A stretch of 64,000 nt of DNA from Hondaea fermentalgiana (taxonomy: Eukaryota; Sar; Bigyra; Thraustochytrida; Thraustochytriidae), in the NCBI GenBank assembly GCA_014084085.1, contig NPFB01000031.1:38052-102051 (forward strand), read 5' to 3'. The position numbers and the translations under genes are program-made. Positions 30,251-40,328 of this stretch are shown one piece after another (the first letter of the stretch is position 1; each line of letters begins with the position of its first letter). The notes beneath the pieces were generated by a model. It was not told where the DNA came from and did no database searches. It saw nothing but the letters and a program-made list of their open reading frames with translations.

Positions 30251-31577
30251 GCGCACTCACGCATGCATGCACGCACGCATGCATGCACGCACGCATGCAT
30301 GCACGCACGCGTTCACACTGTGCAAAGCAAAGTCAAAGCCAAAAAGTCCTTCAAGCGAGAAGAAGTGGAGGATGGGGGACGAAGGTCGCCGTGTGCAAGG
30401 GCACTCCGCTCCGTTAGCCAACGAGTTCACTTACCTCTACACTAAACAAATCAATAAAGAAAAGAAACAAAGAAAGACTGCACATTGTTTATTCGTCCAT
30501 TTTCCCATTTCTTGAAGTCGTGGCAAATGGCTGCATATGCGCATTTCCTGGATCGGCTGCATGTCGAGTAAGGGTCGACATGTCAGCTCTCGCTCGTCAG
30601 AGTAGGGAAAGACGTTATTTCCGTTTCCCTTTTTTCACAAACGAAGACTAGCCTACGCTCAGGCCAAGGGTGCCATCGGAAAAAAAAAAAAGTTACTTGG
30701 CCACGTGCTCAAGAAGAAGAAAAAAGAGAATCTATGTTTTGCCTTTTCGACTCCTCGTATGATTTCATTCTTGTCCACACTTCAGTATCGATGTCGATGA
30801 TTATGACGATGATGATCAAGATTTGTTCGGTTCATCACGGCCTTCTCAGCCGCCACTGATGCGTAGGGTGACGCAGGGCTTAGTGGATAGAGAAAAGGAA
30901 CCGATCGAGACTATCGTAAGATTTAAAACTAAGCTAAAAAAAAGAAGAAAGTAGGACGCCTTTTTCTCGAAGCGCATAGGATCCGATTCTTGATGCGATC
31001 GCGCAAGACTGACTGACTACGTAATCTCTGAACTTAGCTTGCTTGTTTGCTCGCATGCACGAATGTATGCAGCGGAATATAGATCCGGACCGGACGGGAC
31101 TGCACTGGATCGAATCGGATCGTTTTTTTTAGATCACGTGTGCGTGGAATCTGCATCCAAATACGCATGCGCGCACGCACGCATGTATGCACATAAATCA
31201 CGACTGTACGCGGACAAAAGAAAGGCCTACGATGATTGATAGTTGTTGATGATGCTCATGAGACTCACTCGTGTATTTCTTGGGTGGTTGCTATTGATCT
31301 TTGGGGGGGGGGGGGCGGTCTCGCATCGACGCGGCAACGGCCGAACACACTCGGGAACAAATAAAAGTAAGAAGGAAGAGGAAGAAGGAGAAGAAGAAGG
31401 GGCGCATGTATGAGTATGTAGTATGTATAGAGAAAGAGGGTTGCATTCGTTCTCATGAGCGAAAACTGACTGCATACATGACGCACAGGCGATTCTTCAA
31501 ACTTTATTTTTTTGAGAGTGCTTGGAAAGCAACGCTTCTCCTTTCGTTCGTCCAGGGACGCGGCGCGTGGGAGAAAG
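30251..31577. other. Intergenic, convergent 3' regions
   Basis: This 1.3-kb gap lies between the 3' ends of the phosphatase (+) and the PRL phosphatase (-). Apart from the alternating GCATGC/GCACGC repeat, A-rich patches and a G run near 31303-31313, I see no gene, tRNA or conserved structure. Confidence 0.55.
30258..30312. repeat. GCATGCATGCAC / GCAC alternating repeat
   Basis: About 55 bp of alternating purine-pyrimidine sequence built from GCATGCAT and GCACGC units, directly after the phosphatase stop codon. A similar shorter tract lies at about 31165-31190. Such tracts favour Z-DNA or cruciforms; this is a compositional observation only. Confidence 0.8.
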
Positions 31578-32117
31578 TCACATGATGGTGCAGGGCGCGC
31601 AGCCGCCATCCTGGCGACGACGGGTCGGCTTGTATTCCTCCAAATAGGTGACTTGGCGGCGATTGATAGCCCTGCGGTGGCGCTGATTGCGCACAAACTC
31701 AATGGCCTCAATCGCGTCCATATTACAGTATTCAATGAGCGCAATCGCTACGAGGAGCGGCGCGCGGCCGAGTCCGGCGATACAGTGCACGGAAATGCGC
31801 TCATCGCTGGCCAGCTCGCCTTTGATAAAGCAGCGCTCCACGAGGTCGAGCCAGGCGTTGCGCACTGCCTCGGGGGGCGGCGCACCGTCGTCGAACTGCA
31901 GGTCGTGGACGCGGATGCCCATGCGCTCGAGGGTCTGGGTCTCGTAGGTGGGCTCCGATGCGCGTGCGACATGCTTAACCTTGCGCGCGAGCAAGTCAGT
32001 AATGTGGCTTTCCATGTTGGCGTTCGTGGGCGAGTCGGTGATGACGATGCGCAGGGGTTCCTTATCGATCACCGACACGCGGTTCCCCACCACGTTTTGC
32101 GACGAGCCCGACAGCAT
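31578..32117 (-). CDS. PRL-type (PTP4A) prenylated protein tyrosine phosphatase
   Basis: 179 aa, the usual PRL size. The CX5R catalytic loop HCIAGLGRAP is at 111-120 (Cys112, Arg118), with the Ala after Arg that marks PRLs. The general-acid loop is FDDGAPP (Asp76/77). The C-terminus is CAPCTIM, a CaaX box with a second upstream cysteine, as in animal PRLs, so farnesylation and membrane attachment are expected. From the family, it probably binds CNNM-type magnesium transporters and has weak phosphatase activity. Compared with human PRLs the polybasic stretch is replaced by the shorter PTRRRQDGG. Its upstream region is shared with the divergent FGGY kinase about 2 kb away. Confidence 0.93.
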   Translation of the reverse strand: MLSGSSQNVVGNRVSVIDKEPLRIVITDSPTNANMESHITDLLARKVKHVARASEPTYETQTLERMGIRVHDLQFDDGAPPPEAVRNAWLDLVERCFIKGELASDERISVHCIAGLGRAPLLVAIALIEYCNMDAIEAIEFVRNQRHRRAINRRQVTYLEEYKPTRRRQDGGCAPCTIM

Positions 32118-32503
32118 TTTCTTGCCTTGCGCCCCCTTCCCCGGCTCGAGGGTCGAGGAGCGCGGCGGCGGCGGCGCGATGATGGTGCCTGCCGCTGGGA
32201 CGCGCGGACGTCCCCGGCTGCCCGCTCTGGCTGGCTCCGCCCGCCGGTTCTGCCTGTGCTGCTCGCGCTGCTCTGCCGGTCGGTCGTCACGCGTGCGCTT
32301 GCTCGCTCGCTCTCCCGCGGCTGCGCCCGCGGGAACGGCTCAACGCCGGCTCCTCCTGCTCTCGGCGCGGCTCGCGCGCGGTCCGTCTTTGCCCCTCGGC
32401 CCTGCACCCGCGCGCCGCTCTCGCCCGCTCTCCGCGCGCCGCTCTCCGCGCGTGCGCGGTCCTGCGCGCCGCCGTTCGCGCCGCGGTCCTCGCCGGGTCG
32501 GGG

Positions 32504-32530
32504 CGGTCGGTCGGTCGGTCGGTCGGTCGC
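32504..32530. repeat. GGTC tetranucleotide repeat
   Basis: About six GGTC/GTCG units. A simple microsatellite in GC-rich intergenic DNA. Confidence 0.85.
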
Positions 32531-33044
32531 CGCCTTGCGCTCCAGTGTTTTCAAAAAACCAGCTTTTTCAAAACCAGCCTCTGGCTCTGCGCTCGCGCGC
32601 TCTACGCTCGCGCCCGCCTGCCTGCCTGCCTGCCTGTGCGCGCGCCCGGCGGGCTACGGCGGCTCGACCTCCGCGACGCCGACGCGCTCGCTCACGGCGC
32701 AGGCGCAGGCGCCGCTGCTGGCATGCACGGCCGTCGTGCGTCCGCGCGCGAAGGCGGCCTCGGCCTCGACCTCGCCGCTGCTGCGCCTGCGAATCCCTGC
32801 GCTCCACCCTCCGCGGCTCTCGTTGCAAGTCGCCGGGGCGGGCTTCACCATCACCTGCGCCGGCGCGACCCCGCCTCCTGCGCGCGCCAGCACGCCCTGC
32901 GCAAGCCGCACCGATGCCGCTGCCTCTCTCGCCGCCTCGGTTGCCGCTCTGCTTGCTCGCTTGCGCGCTTGCTTGCTTGCTTTCCTTCTTTCCTGCTTTC
33001 TTTCTTTCTCGCTTGCTTGCTTGGCTTGCCGGCTGTTTATTCTC

Positions 33045-33134
33045 ACTTGCGGAGGCCTTCTCCGACTTGCCGCGGCCCAGCCTTCCACTTGCCGCGCCCC
33101 ACGCGCACTTGCCGCCACGTATGGTTGGACTTGG
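33045..33134 (-). repeat. Phased ACTTGC/ACTTGG array, about 21-bp period
   Basis: ACTTGC begins at 33045, 33065, 33087 and 33107, and ACTTGG at 33129. The steps are 20, 22, 20 and 22, giving an exact 42-bp double step. The intervening sequence is not conserved, so the hexamer is what repeats. Two more copies occur at 33330 (ACTTGC) and 33352 (ACTTGG), again 22 bp apart. This is the reverse complement of the element in the neighbouring array. Confidence 0.7.
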
Positions 33135-33180
33135 ACTCTGCGCCGGCAGGCTCGCCCGGCTGCCTGCCACTCGGTTGCGG

Positions 33181-33264
33181 GCAAGTCGGCGATGCGGCGG
33201 CGCAAGTCGGCTATGCGGCGGTGCAAGTCGGCTATGCGGCGGCGCAAGTCGGCGATGTGGCGCC
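33181..33264 (+). repeat. Phased GCAAGTC array, exact 21-bp period
   Basis: GCAAGTCGGC starts at 33181, 33202, 33223 and 33244, with a 21-bp unit that is otherwise nearly identical (GCAAGTCGGCKATGCGGCGGY). On the minus strand it could encode IADLRRR heptads, but no gene around it supports translation. It faces the ACTTGC array just upstream. Confidence 0.85.
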
Positions 33265-34112
33265 ACGCGCCGCCACCGCTGTCGCGTGCTACCTCCTGCG
33301 CCTGCCACTGGCCTATCCGCGCATTCCGCACTTGCGCGCGGCGGTTGCTCCACTTGGCGCCGCCGCGGTTGGGCTGTTGTTAGGTGGGCGACGCAGAGTG
33401 CGCGCCGCCCGGCCAGGTCGCGGCTGACGCGCGAGCCACCCGACCATGATGCAATCAGTGCCAGCCGCCATAGCCGCAGACCTCGCGTCGCGGTCGCATC
33501 GGCTGCGACTGCGAGTCAGGGACGGGGCGGGACGCGTGCCGTCGAGAAAACGAGTCTCCTCTTGGCCAATGGCTGGCTCGAAGACGCAGTCTCGGCGCGC
33601 CTGACGAAGCAGTGCGGTGCGGCTTTTGTGGCGAGGCCTCACCTCAGGTTTTGGCAGGAGGCGAGGCAATCGTCCATGCCTCCTTTCGGCGCCTAGACTC
33701 GCCTCGTGTTCTGGACCTTGCTCTCGCTGCCGCTGCTGTTCAGGCTGGTGACGATAGGATGGTGGCCGGGAACGGCGAGACGCTCAAGGCCTCGTGACCG
33801 TCTTGCACGCACGTGTCGCCTTTCTCAAGCAATGCTGTCCAGCCAGCAGACGGGTTCGACGAGAAAAAAGAGCTCCAAAGCTAGAAGACCCGAGAAGACC
33901 GTAGAAGACCGAGCACCTTGGTCTCGCGTCCCAAGCTGACCGACCGTGGCGCTCGAACGGAGCGCGAGCGCCACGAAGGCCGACGCCCGCTCCTGCTGCT
34001 GCTGCTGCTATTGCTGCTCCGGCGGGCTGCTGCTGCCGTTCGTCCGGCTGATATCCGACCTATCGGTCGACCGACAGACCGGGCAGTGCAGAGCAGAGCA
34101 GAGCAGAGTACG

Positions 34113-35705
34113 ATGACCTCGAACGCGGCCGACAGCGCCTCCTCCTGCAGCGCGGTCCTCGCGGTGGATATCGGCAGCTCTTCTGTGCGTGCCGCCGTGT
34201 ACGTGGCCAACGACGAGAACTTTTTGCCAGAGCTCGTGCCGGAAAGTGCGCAGCAGCGCGCCTTTCAACTGCGCGAAGATACAGGAGCCAATGAGCTCGT
34301 GCAGGAGATCGAGGCCGCCGTCGCAGCCTGCTGCCAAGCCCTAGGCCCGAACAAGAGCATCGACGATGTTGCCCTGAGCTGCTTTGCAATGAACCTCGTG
34401 GGTCTTAACAAAGTTGGCGATCCGTGCACGCCTCTCTTGACCTATGCTGGATCTTCGCCATCCATCATAAAAGCGAGCGAGATGCTTCACAACGAGCTTG
34501 CCGACGCTGGGCGTCTCCAGTCCATACGAAGCAGAACTGGTACCACAATGTCCCACACATCCTATGCGGCGTGCCAGATGCGTGCCTTGGACGAAGAGAA
34601 TGCACTTGATAATGTTGACGTCTTTGTCAGCCTCCCAACCCTGTTGCTACGAAGATGGACAACCGCCTCGCAGCTTGCCGCTGTGAGCCCCTCGGAGGCC
34701 TCATGGACTGGCCTCATCAATCTTGCCTCGCTAGACTGGGACGAAGCAGCTCGAGCCATGCTTCCTCCGCGTGCTGCTGCAGCCTTACCGGAAATAAAGA
34801 CTGATATTGCCATGGTGGCTGATCTAAAAGCCAAGGCAGACCTCTGGCCACAAATGCGCAATGCACGATTTCATCTTGGCATCGCCGACGGTCTTGCTGC
34901 CAACGTTGGCTCCATGTGCGTTGACGCGCGTTCCATGGCCGTCACGGTCGGTACAAGCGCAGCGGCCCGCATTCTCCTGAACCGTTCGCAGGTGCCTCTT
35001 GGGGCATCTGACTTCCCGCCGCGCGGGCTTTGGTGTTATTGTGCTGACGGCGAGCGTGTCTTACTCGGTGGCGCTCTGACGGACGGCGGATCGCTCTATA
35101 GGTGGGTTGAGGATATGATCAGGCTCCCTGCGGACGCAGACGCGCGCGCCGAGGCTTGCGCGCCAGGTTCCCATGGTCTCATCGTGCTTCCCTTTCTTCG
35201 TGGGGAACGGTCCATGGGCTGGAATGACAAGGCGGCAATGACAATCTCTGGTATTTCCCAATCTACGCAGCCTCACGAGATTCTTCACGCTGTCATGGAA
35301 TCATTGGCCATACGTATCGGAGAACTCATCGCTGCCATCGCCGAGGCGGCGTCGCCCGGTCGTCCGCGTCTCGTGGCATCAGGTACTGCGCTCGCCAAAT
35401 CCCCTCTTTTGCAGCGTCTCATTGCTGACGTTACAGGCAAGGATCTTTTATCCTCGCGATGGGCTCGTGAGGAGGCCACTTCGCGTGGGGTTGCAATGTT
35501 GGCTCTCGAAACCTCTTCTTCGCAATCAAGCGTAGAGGGGAACGGCGAAGCAAACGACTCGCAAGGTTTTCTTGCAAAAGTAGCGGCAAAGGCTGAGGCT
35601 GGCCTGGCAATTGCGCGGTCCCCAGCAGCCTCTCGCCATGCGCTGTATACGGATGAGATTGTCCCACGCCATCGGACCCTCTACGCGTCTCTGTTTCCCA
35701 ACTAA
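34113..35705 (+). CDS. FGGY-family carbohydrate kinase (gluconokinase/xylulokinase-like)
   Basis: 530 aa from the ATG at 34113; the frame is open further upstream, but only to a TTG. FGGY kinases phosphorylate open-chain sugars or sugar acids with ATP. The N-terminal phosphate loop is AVDIGSSSVRAAVY (Asp19). The second actin-fold half contains AVTVGTSAAARI, then LGGALTDGGSLYRW, then LPFLRGERSMGWNDKA (the FGGY signature region) and LVASGTALAKSP. The GERS.GW pattern is commonest in gluconokinase- and xylulokinase-like members; the substrate cannot be fixed by eye. No signal or transit peptide is evident, so a cytosolic role in sugar or pentose metabolism is likely. Confidence 0.85.
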   Translation: MTSNAADSASSCSAVLAVDIGSSSVRAAVYVANDENFLPELVPESAQQRAFQLREDTGANELVQEIEAAVAACCQALGPNKSIDDVALSCFAMNLVGLNKVGDPCTPLLTYAGSSPSIIKASEMLHNELADAGRLQSIRSRTGTTMSHTSYAACQMRALDEENALDNVDVFVSLPTLLLRRWTTASQLAAVSPSEASWTGLINLASLDWDEAARAMLPPRAAAALPEIKTDIAMVADLKAKADLWPQMRNARFHLGIADGLAANVGSMCVDARSMAVTVGTSAAARILLNRSQVPLGASDFPPRGLWCYCADGERVLLGGALTDGGSLYRWVEDMIRLPADADARAEACAPGSHGLIVLPFLRGERSMGWNDKAAMTISGISQSTQPHEILHAVMESLAIRIGELIAAIAEAASPGRPRLVASGTALAKSPLLQRLIADVTGKDLLSSRWAREEATSRGVAMLALETSSSQSSVEGNGEANDSQGFLAKVAAKAEAGLAIARSPAASRHALYTDEIVPRHRTLYASLFPN

Positions 35706-36210
35706 AGTCAGTGTGCGTCAGAAAGGATCCTCGTTTGCTTTTTTTCCAGTCGTCTGTCTGTCTGTCTGTCTGTCGGTAAGCAACGAACAACAAGAAAAAC
35801 GACGTGTGGCCCTGGCGTAGAATAGTGTGTAGAAAAAAGAAAAAGAAAATGAACAAGATATGATCGACAGACATTTGACTCCACTCCAAGAACCCTGGGA
35901 GCTGCAAAGCAAAAAAGACTTTGGAGTCAAAGCCAAGTTCCACGACGTGCAGGGTCAACTTGCATGAAATGTTGATGGTGATGAATCGTTGCCCATCCAG
36001 AAACAGCCAAAAACTTGAACTCAGGGCCATGTCTAGGCAATTTTTTTTCTAAAAGTAGTACAAGGATGAACAAAAGTTGATGCATGGACATTTGACTCGC
36101 ACTGTGATGCGCAAACGAGGCGCGTTCGGCTCGCCCTTCCAAAGGTCGAGCGGTACGGCCTGTGCACACACACCCAGAAATGCAATGCCCCTCACAGATG
36201 CAGGGGCTGT
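35706..36210. other. Intergenic, convergent 3' regions
   Basis: Half a kilobase between the 3' ends of the FGGY kinase and the SNARE gene. It contains a GTCT repeat at about 35751-35775 and A-rich segments. No gene seen. Confidence 0.55.
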
Positions 36211-36750
36211 CTAGGTGTAAATGATGAGCATAAAGAGTGTCATGGCAATGGCCGAAAGCACGACAATGATGCAAAACCAACCGGGTCCGCCGGCACGTTC
36301 GACGAGCTCGTTTGTCTTGGCTTCTATTGCCTTCATATTGATTTGCGTGCCGTCCATGTCCTTGCCAATTTCGTCGAGCGTCCTGTTGTGCGCGAATGGG
36401 TAGAGTAATGTTAGTGCACACAAGATTAAAGAGCTCGAGCCTAAAGCGCAGAGCGCAAAGTGAAGAGGGGGGGGCAACGCGAGGGGTCAATATCGACTCC
36501 AACGCCGTTCAACGTACGCATTCTGGCGCTCAATCTCCTCTTTGAAAGAAAGAGCACCGCGATTAATTGTGTCAAGACTGTTGCTGATGTTGTTGAGGAG
36601 CTCATCTTGCTGCCGCTCTTGGTCCGCGGTCGCCAGGAGCCCGTCCTCCTCCTCTTCGTCCATCTCGTTCGCAAAGCCTCCACCCATCCTTCTGCCATGC
36701 GCGGACGCCCCAGACATCCCAAAGAGCTCGGCGCGCCGATTCGTCGCCAT
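36211..36750 (-). CDS. Bet1-like / Qc-type SNARE, two exons
   Basis: Join of 36750-36518 and 36382-36211 on the minus strand (233 + 172 nt, 134 aa). The intron (36517-36383, phase 2) has GTACGT and CAACAG ends and a CACTAAC branch point. The protein has an acidic N-terminus, one SNARE helix (about 45-110) and a C-terminal membrane anchor (WFCIIVVLSAIAMTLF, then MLIIYT). The heptads read LLNNISNSL, IERQNATLDEIGKDMDG, and AIEAKTNEL; the Gln in ERQNATLDEIG is the expected zero layer. The intron splits the SNARE helix just after that Gln (QNA). It should work in vesicle fusion, probably ER-Golgi or endosomal. Bet1, SFT1, SYP5/7 or a SNAP-like Qc assignment cannot be separated by eye. Confidence 0.85.
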
Positions 36751-37426
36751 TGCGCTGCCTCCGCTTTCGCTTTCGCTTTCGCTTTCGCTACCGTCGGCGC
36801 GCGCCGTCGCCTGCACGTGTCGCTCGCTCGCTTGCTCGGCCCCGCAACGTGCGCCAAGCTGTCCTTCCTTTCGGACTTTGCTCTTTGAACTCTTTTATTT
36901 TTTTTTCTTTGGAGGTGCACTTGCGCGACGGCGTTGGGAACATTATCGCTCATGCAGCTACTGGCGGCTGTCTTCGTCTCGTGTGTGCAGACCAAGAGAG
37001 GGTTGTTGTCACTAGTGCGGATGCTTGTCTTGTTTGTCTCGAAAAGGCTGAGACCACCGTGGGATCACTATTTTTGTGGGGGGCAAACTTTGTGGTATCT
37101 TGCATGTGCAAGACAGCAGTGCCGCCTTGCCCGCTTCGTTCGGAAGCCCAACTTCGTTGGTTGCTAATTCGCATCGTGTAAAGTCATCGACTCTTTCAGG
37201 AAATGCAAGACTGAAAATCAACAAAATGATTAAGATTTGGAGCGCGCTATGAGAGAGCGCCAAACAGGAATGACAAAATTGATCACGAGCGACGAAACGC
37301 AACGACATTGGCGCGCTTTTATCATTCCTGGTAACACAGTAAAGAAAGAGGGTGGGGGGAGACGAGTTTGGGATTGGCAAAGAAACATGGCATCGCGAAA
37401 GGAAGACCAGTCAGTAAAGGGCTCGC
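36751..37426. other. Intergenic: SNARE promoter and 3' region of the MyTH4-FERM gene
   Basis: 676 bp between two minus-strand genes. CTTTCG/CGCTTT repeats (about 36765-36790) lie just before the SNARE start, and a T-run lies near 36896-36905. No other gene recognised. Confidence 0.55.
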
Positions 37427-39793
37427 TTACTCGTCGGCGAGACGGTTGACGTAGGCATGCACGAGAGTGTTGATCTCGCTGCCGACGGAGCACTTAAAGT
37501 AGTACTTTTGTGAGCGGATGAGGTTTCCTGCAACGAGCACAAAGGTGATCGACGAGTGACCCCACGTGACAATCTCCGAGTAAGGCCAGTCCGAGATAAT
37601 ATCGCGCGTCTCAGGGTCAATGAGGAGAATGCCCTTGGCGTTGACAGCCAAAACGGCATCGGGGGGAAAGTCGCGCTGCTGAGGCTCGACAAAGTAAAAG
37701 GCCGAACCGTACATCTTCCACGAACGAACATAGTCGAGGTAGTTGCACATGGCCTCTTGCGAATCGTATCCCTTGAGGAGAGCCCAAATCTTTCGAATCT
37801 CGTCCTTGAGGTTGACCTCGATGGTCTCGTGGTAGTACTTGGCCGGCAAGAACGCCTGGAGCTCATCGCCAAAGTGATCGGAATCATCGTCAATAAAGTC
37901 GCCGAATCGCTCCTGCGCCATGAGAGCCGCAAGGCGAAAGGCATCCTCCTCGGAGCACGGGTAGCGAGAGTCCGTCACATCGTGCACAGCCTGATGGTAG
38001 GCCACCTGGACGGCGAACTCGTCGTCCTCCTTGATGTCAAAGAAGAAGCGCACCTTGTAGACAAACTGAAACTCGGGAGGATGGCGACGCTGGCGCGCGC
38101 GCTCGCGTTCCCAATAGGAAATGACGTCGAGGACGCGATCCTCATCGTCGAGCGCGCGCTCCTCGTCATTGCTGTTAATCTCAAAGAGGGAAAACGGCGT
38201 CGCGTCTTCGATCTTGAGCTGGTTTCCGACAGCCTGATTCATGTCGGCGACACTGGTCCAGGACTCTGCCTCCATGTCAAGAATGCGACCGTCCAGCAGG
38301 GTGACGCGAATCTTGACTGGAGAAATCTCACGCACGGCCGCAATCTCGATCTTGGTGGGCGCCTCGGAACGCGCACCGAGGTCGAGGGACTTGACGATGC
38401 GGAGCAAGGCGTACTCGGCAAGCTTGCCCACGCCCGGGTATGGCTGGGACTCGGTGGTCTGGCGAATGTAGGAGAGCAGGTACTTTTCGAGCTTGGAAGA
38501 GGGCGGGAAGAGACCGGCGCACATGGCCATGAGTTCCCAGCCGCGCAGGCAGCTCGTGGCGTCAGGGTTCGCGTTCGTCTGCTTGTACAGCTGGCAGTAG
38601 ACTTCGTCGAGGAGCTCCTCGGGTGCGCCGACCGTAATCTTGAAGATCTTGAGTGCATTATCCATGGGGTCGCGCGAGGGCTTGTCACCCATGTAGCAGA
38701 GAATGTTGGAAAAGGCCAAGACAGCGTCGTGCACGAGCGCCGGATCCGAAAGCGGATGCAGCGAGCTCTTGATCTTCTCGCCCTTCCAGGTGAGCAGGTC
38801 AGCGACGTGAACCGTCTTCTTCGTGGCAAAGCCCTTGCGCGTGAGCTTAAAGTACTGCTCGGCGTAATTGTTCATGTTCAGGTCGTAGGTGACCTCGGCC
38901 ATGGCGTTGGCCGCCAGATCCTCGAGATCGATCTGCTTCGTGGCGACCTCTTCCTCGTCCGGCTCATCGTCCTTTTGGGTGCGCTCGCGAAGAGCACGGA
39001 GCTTGGCGAAGCGGTCCATGACAGGCGGGGACTTGACCTCTTCCTGGGGGAGTCCGACCACGGAGGTTCCCTCACCAGCCGCGGCCGCCTCGGCCTCTTT
39101 GAGACGCGCCACATCGGCCATGGACAGACGGCTGCCGGCCTTGGGGGCACCGATCTCACCCATGCGCACCGACGTTCGGGCGCTCGTGCGGTTCGTGGGC
39201 GGGGCGGGGCCCGCTTGGTAGGCAGGTTCTTCATCGGCATCGGGCTGCGCCGAGAGTCGCTTCGAGATCCGCTTCACCATCGATGCGGCGGCTCCGGTGG
39301 AGAGCGAGGTTCTAGTCGAGCTTCGACCCGTCGTGGCCGCCTCTTCCTCGTCGGGGTTCACCCACGAGGTCATGCGCGTGACCTGATTATAGTAGTAGGT
39401 GCGGTTCGTGCGCGGGTCGATGCGCGCCACCCAGGCTCCCTTGCCATCACCGGCGCCCGTGGCGGAGGCGGCGACGTCATCGGGTTTGGTCCAGCTCGTC
39501 TGCTTCAGGTACGGGTTGTAGTAGTACGGGCGTCCGGACTTGGGGTCGGTGCGTTCAAGCCATGCGTTTTCGGGTTTCTTGGAGGACCCGCTGGACTTGG
39601 CCTTTTCCTGCTCGGCGGCCCTTGCCGCGGCGGCCTTTTGCTTCTTGACGGACTCCTCCTGGAACCGCTTCACCTCTTCGGGCATGGTCCATGACGTCTC
39701 GCGAGTCTTGAGATTCGCAAAGTACACCTTGCCGGTCTGCGGGTCGGTGCTCTCGACCCAGTCTCCCCCGATGCGTCGCGCTTTGGTCGCCAT
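37427..39793 (-). CDS. WW(x3)-MyTH4-FERM protein without a myosin motor
   Basis: 788 aa, one exon. Three WW domains come first: about 5-38 (GDWVESTDPQTGKVYF...TSWTMPEE), 76-108 (AWLERTDPKSGRPYYYN...TSWTKPDD) and 118-150 (AWVARIDPRTNRTYYYN...TSWVNPDE). A Ser/Ala-rich linker follows. MyTH4 spans about 320-460 (HPLSDPALVHDAVLAFSNI, then SRDPMDNALKIFKITV and RGWELMAMC). FERM runs from about 480 to the end (KIRVTLLDGRILDMEAES...KVRFFFDIKEDDEF...GWPYSE-like strand). MyTH4-FERM modules normally sit on myosin VII/X/XV tails or plant KCBP and bind microtubules or membrane receptors. Here the motor is replaced by proline-binding WW domains, so an adaptor role between cytoskeleton and membrane is likely. 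ATG at 39793 directly precedes the first WW domain. Confidence 0.92.
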   Translation of the reverse strand: MATKARRIGGDWVESTDPQTGKVYFANLKTRETSWTMPEEVKRFQEESVKKQKAAAARAAEQEKAKSSGSSKKPENAWLERTDPKSGRPYYYNPYLKQTSWTKPDDVAASATGAGDGKGAWVARIDPRTNRTYYYNQVTRMTSWVNPDEEEAATTGRSSTRTSLSTGAAASMVKRISKRLSAQPDADEEPAYQAGPAPPTNRTSARTSVRMGEIGAPKAGSRLSMADVARLKEAEAAAAGEGTSVVGLPQEEVKSPPVMDRFAKLRALRERTQKDDEPDEEEVATKQIDLEDLAANAMAEVTYDLNMNNYAEQYFKLTRKGFATKKTVHVADLLTWKGEKIKSSLHPLSDPALVHDAVLAFSNILCYMGDKPSRDPMDNALKIFKITVGAPEELLDEVYCQLYKQTNANPDATSCLRGWELMAMCAGLFPPSSKLEKYLLSYIRQTTESQPYPGVGKLAEYALLRIVKSLDLGARSEAPTKIEIAAVREISPVKIRVTLLDGRILDMEAESWTSVADMNQAVGNQLKIEDATPFSLFEINSNDEERALDDEDRVLDVISYWERERARQRRHPPEFQFVYKVRFFFDIKEDDEFAVQVAYHQAVHDVTDSRYPCSEEDAFRLAALMAQERFGDFIDDDSDHFGDELQAFLPAKYYHETIEVNLKDEIRKIWALLKGYDSQEAMCNYLDYVRSWKMYGSAFYFVEPQQRDFPPDAVLAVNAKGILLIDPETRDIISDWPYSEIVTWGHSSITFVLVAGNLIRSQKYYFKCSVGSEINTLVHAYVNRLADE

Positions 39794-40228
39794 CTTCTCC
39801 TCCTCCCTCTCCCGGTCGCGAAGCGGGTCTGTCTCCTCGCTCGCCTATGCGTCTGCCTCGCTCGCTCGCTCGCTCGCTCGCCCGCTGCACGTGCGTGCAC
39901 GCCGCCACGTGCTCGAGTCTAGCTCGCTCGCCTGCGAGCCGGTTTTCGCCGCCTGCTTCGCGCGCCGGAACGCGCCCGGGGCTCGGCTCCGCAGCGTCTG
40001 CCCGCCGCGCGTCCGCTCGCCGCGCGTCCGCTCGCCGCGCGTCGCCTCGCCGCGCGCGGTCTCGGCGCTGGCGAAATGGACGATGGATGCAGAAAGATGG
40101 ATGGATGGATGGACGGGTCGCCGTCGATGTTGCCGCGCGGGATGCCGTTTCAATCCCGCCGCGGGCACGCCCGCCGCTCGCGCGCTTCTCCCGCGCCGCG
40201 CGCCCCGTCTCGCCGCTCGCGCTCGCTC

Positions 40229-40328
40229 NNNNNNNNNNNNNNNNNNNNNNNNNNNNNNNNNNNNNNNNNNNNNNNNNNNNNNNNNNNNNNNNNNNNNNNN
40301 NNNNNNNNNNNNNNNNNNNNNNNNNNNN
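40229..40328. other. Assembly gap (100 N)
   Basis: Exactly 100 undetermined bases, the conventional filler for a gap of unknown size. It borders the AAGC microsatellite, which probably broke the assembly. Confidence 0.99.

Larger units (their letters stand above)
32118..34112. other. GC-rich intergenic, divergent promoter region
   Basis: This 2-kb gap lies between PRL (-) and the FGGY kinase (+). It is open in several frames over more than 1 kb because of its composition, but no frame shows a domain. It holds a GGTC repeat, GCTT-rich runs (about 32960-33030) and the mirrored 21-bp GCAAGT arrays listed separately. A short GCAGA run (34087-34108) sits just before the kinase start. Confidence 0.55.

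Noticed and set aside
33181..33264. Coiled-coil heptad repeat (IADLRRR) on the minus strand
   Set aside because: The 21-bp period would encode heptads, but flanking sequence is low complexity without a gene structure, and the same hexamer spacing occurs elsewhere in non-translatable contexts.
31512..33696. Two overlapping plus-strand frames of about 600 codons
   Set aside because: They run through the PRL gene on the other strand and then through low-complexity Ala/Arg/Leu-rich DNA; no start context, no domain.
37556..39694. 712-codon plus-strand open frame
   Set aside because: Exactly antisense to the WW-MyTH4-FERM gene and without any recognisable domain.
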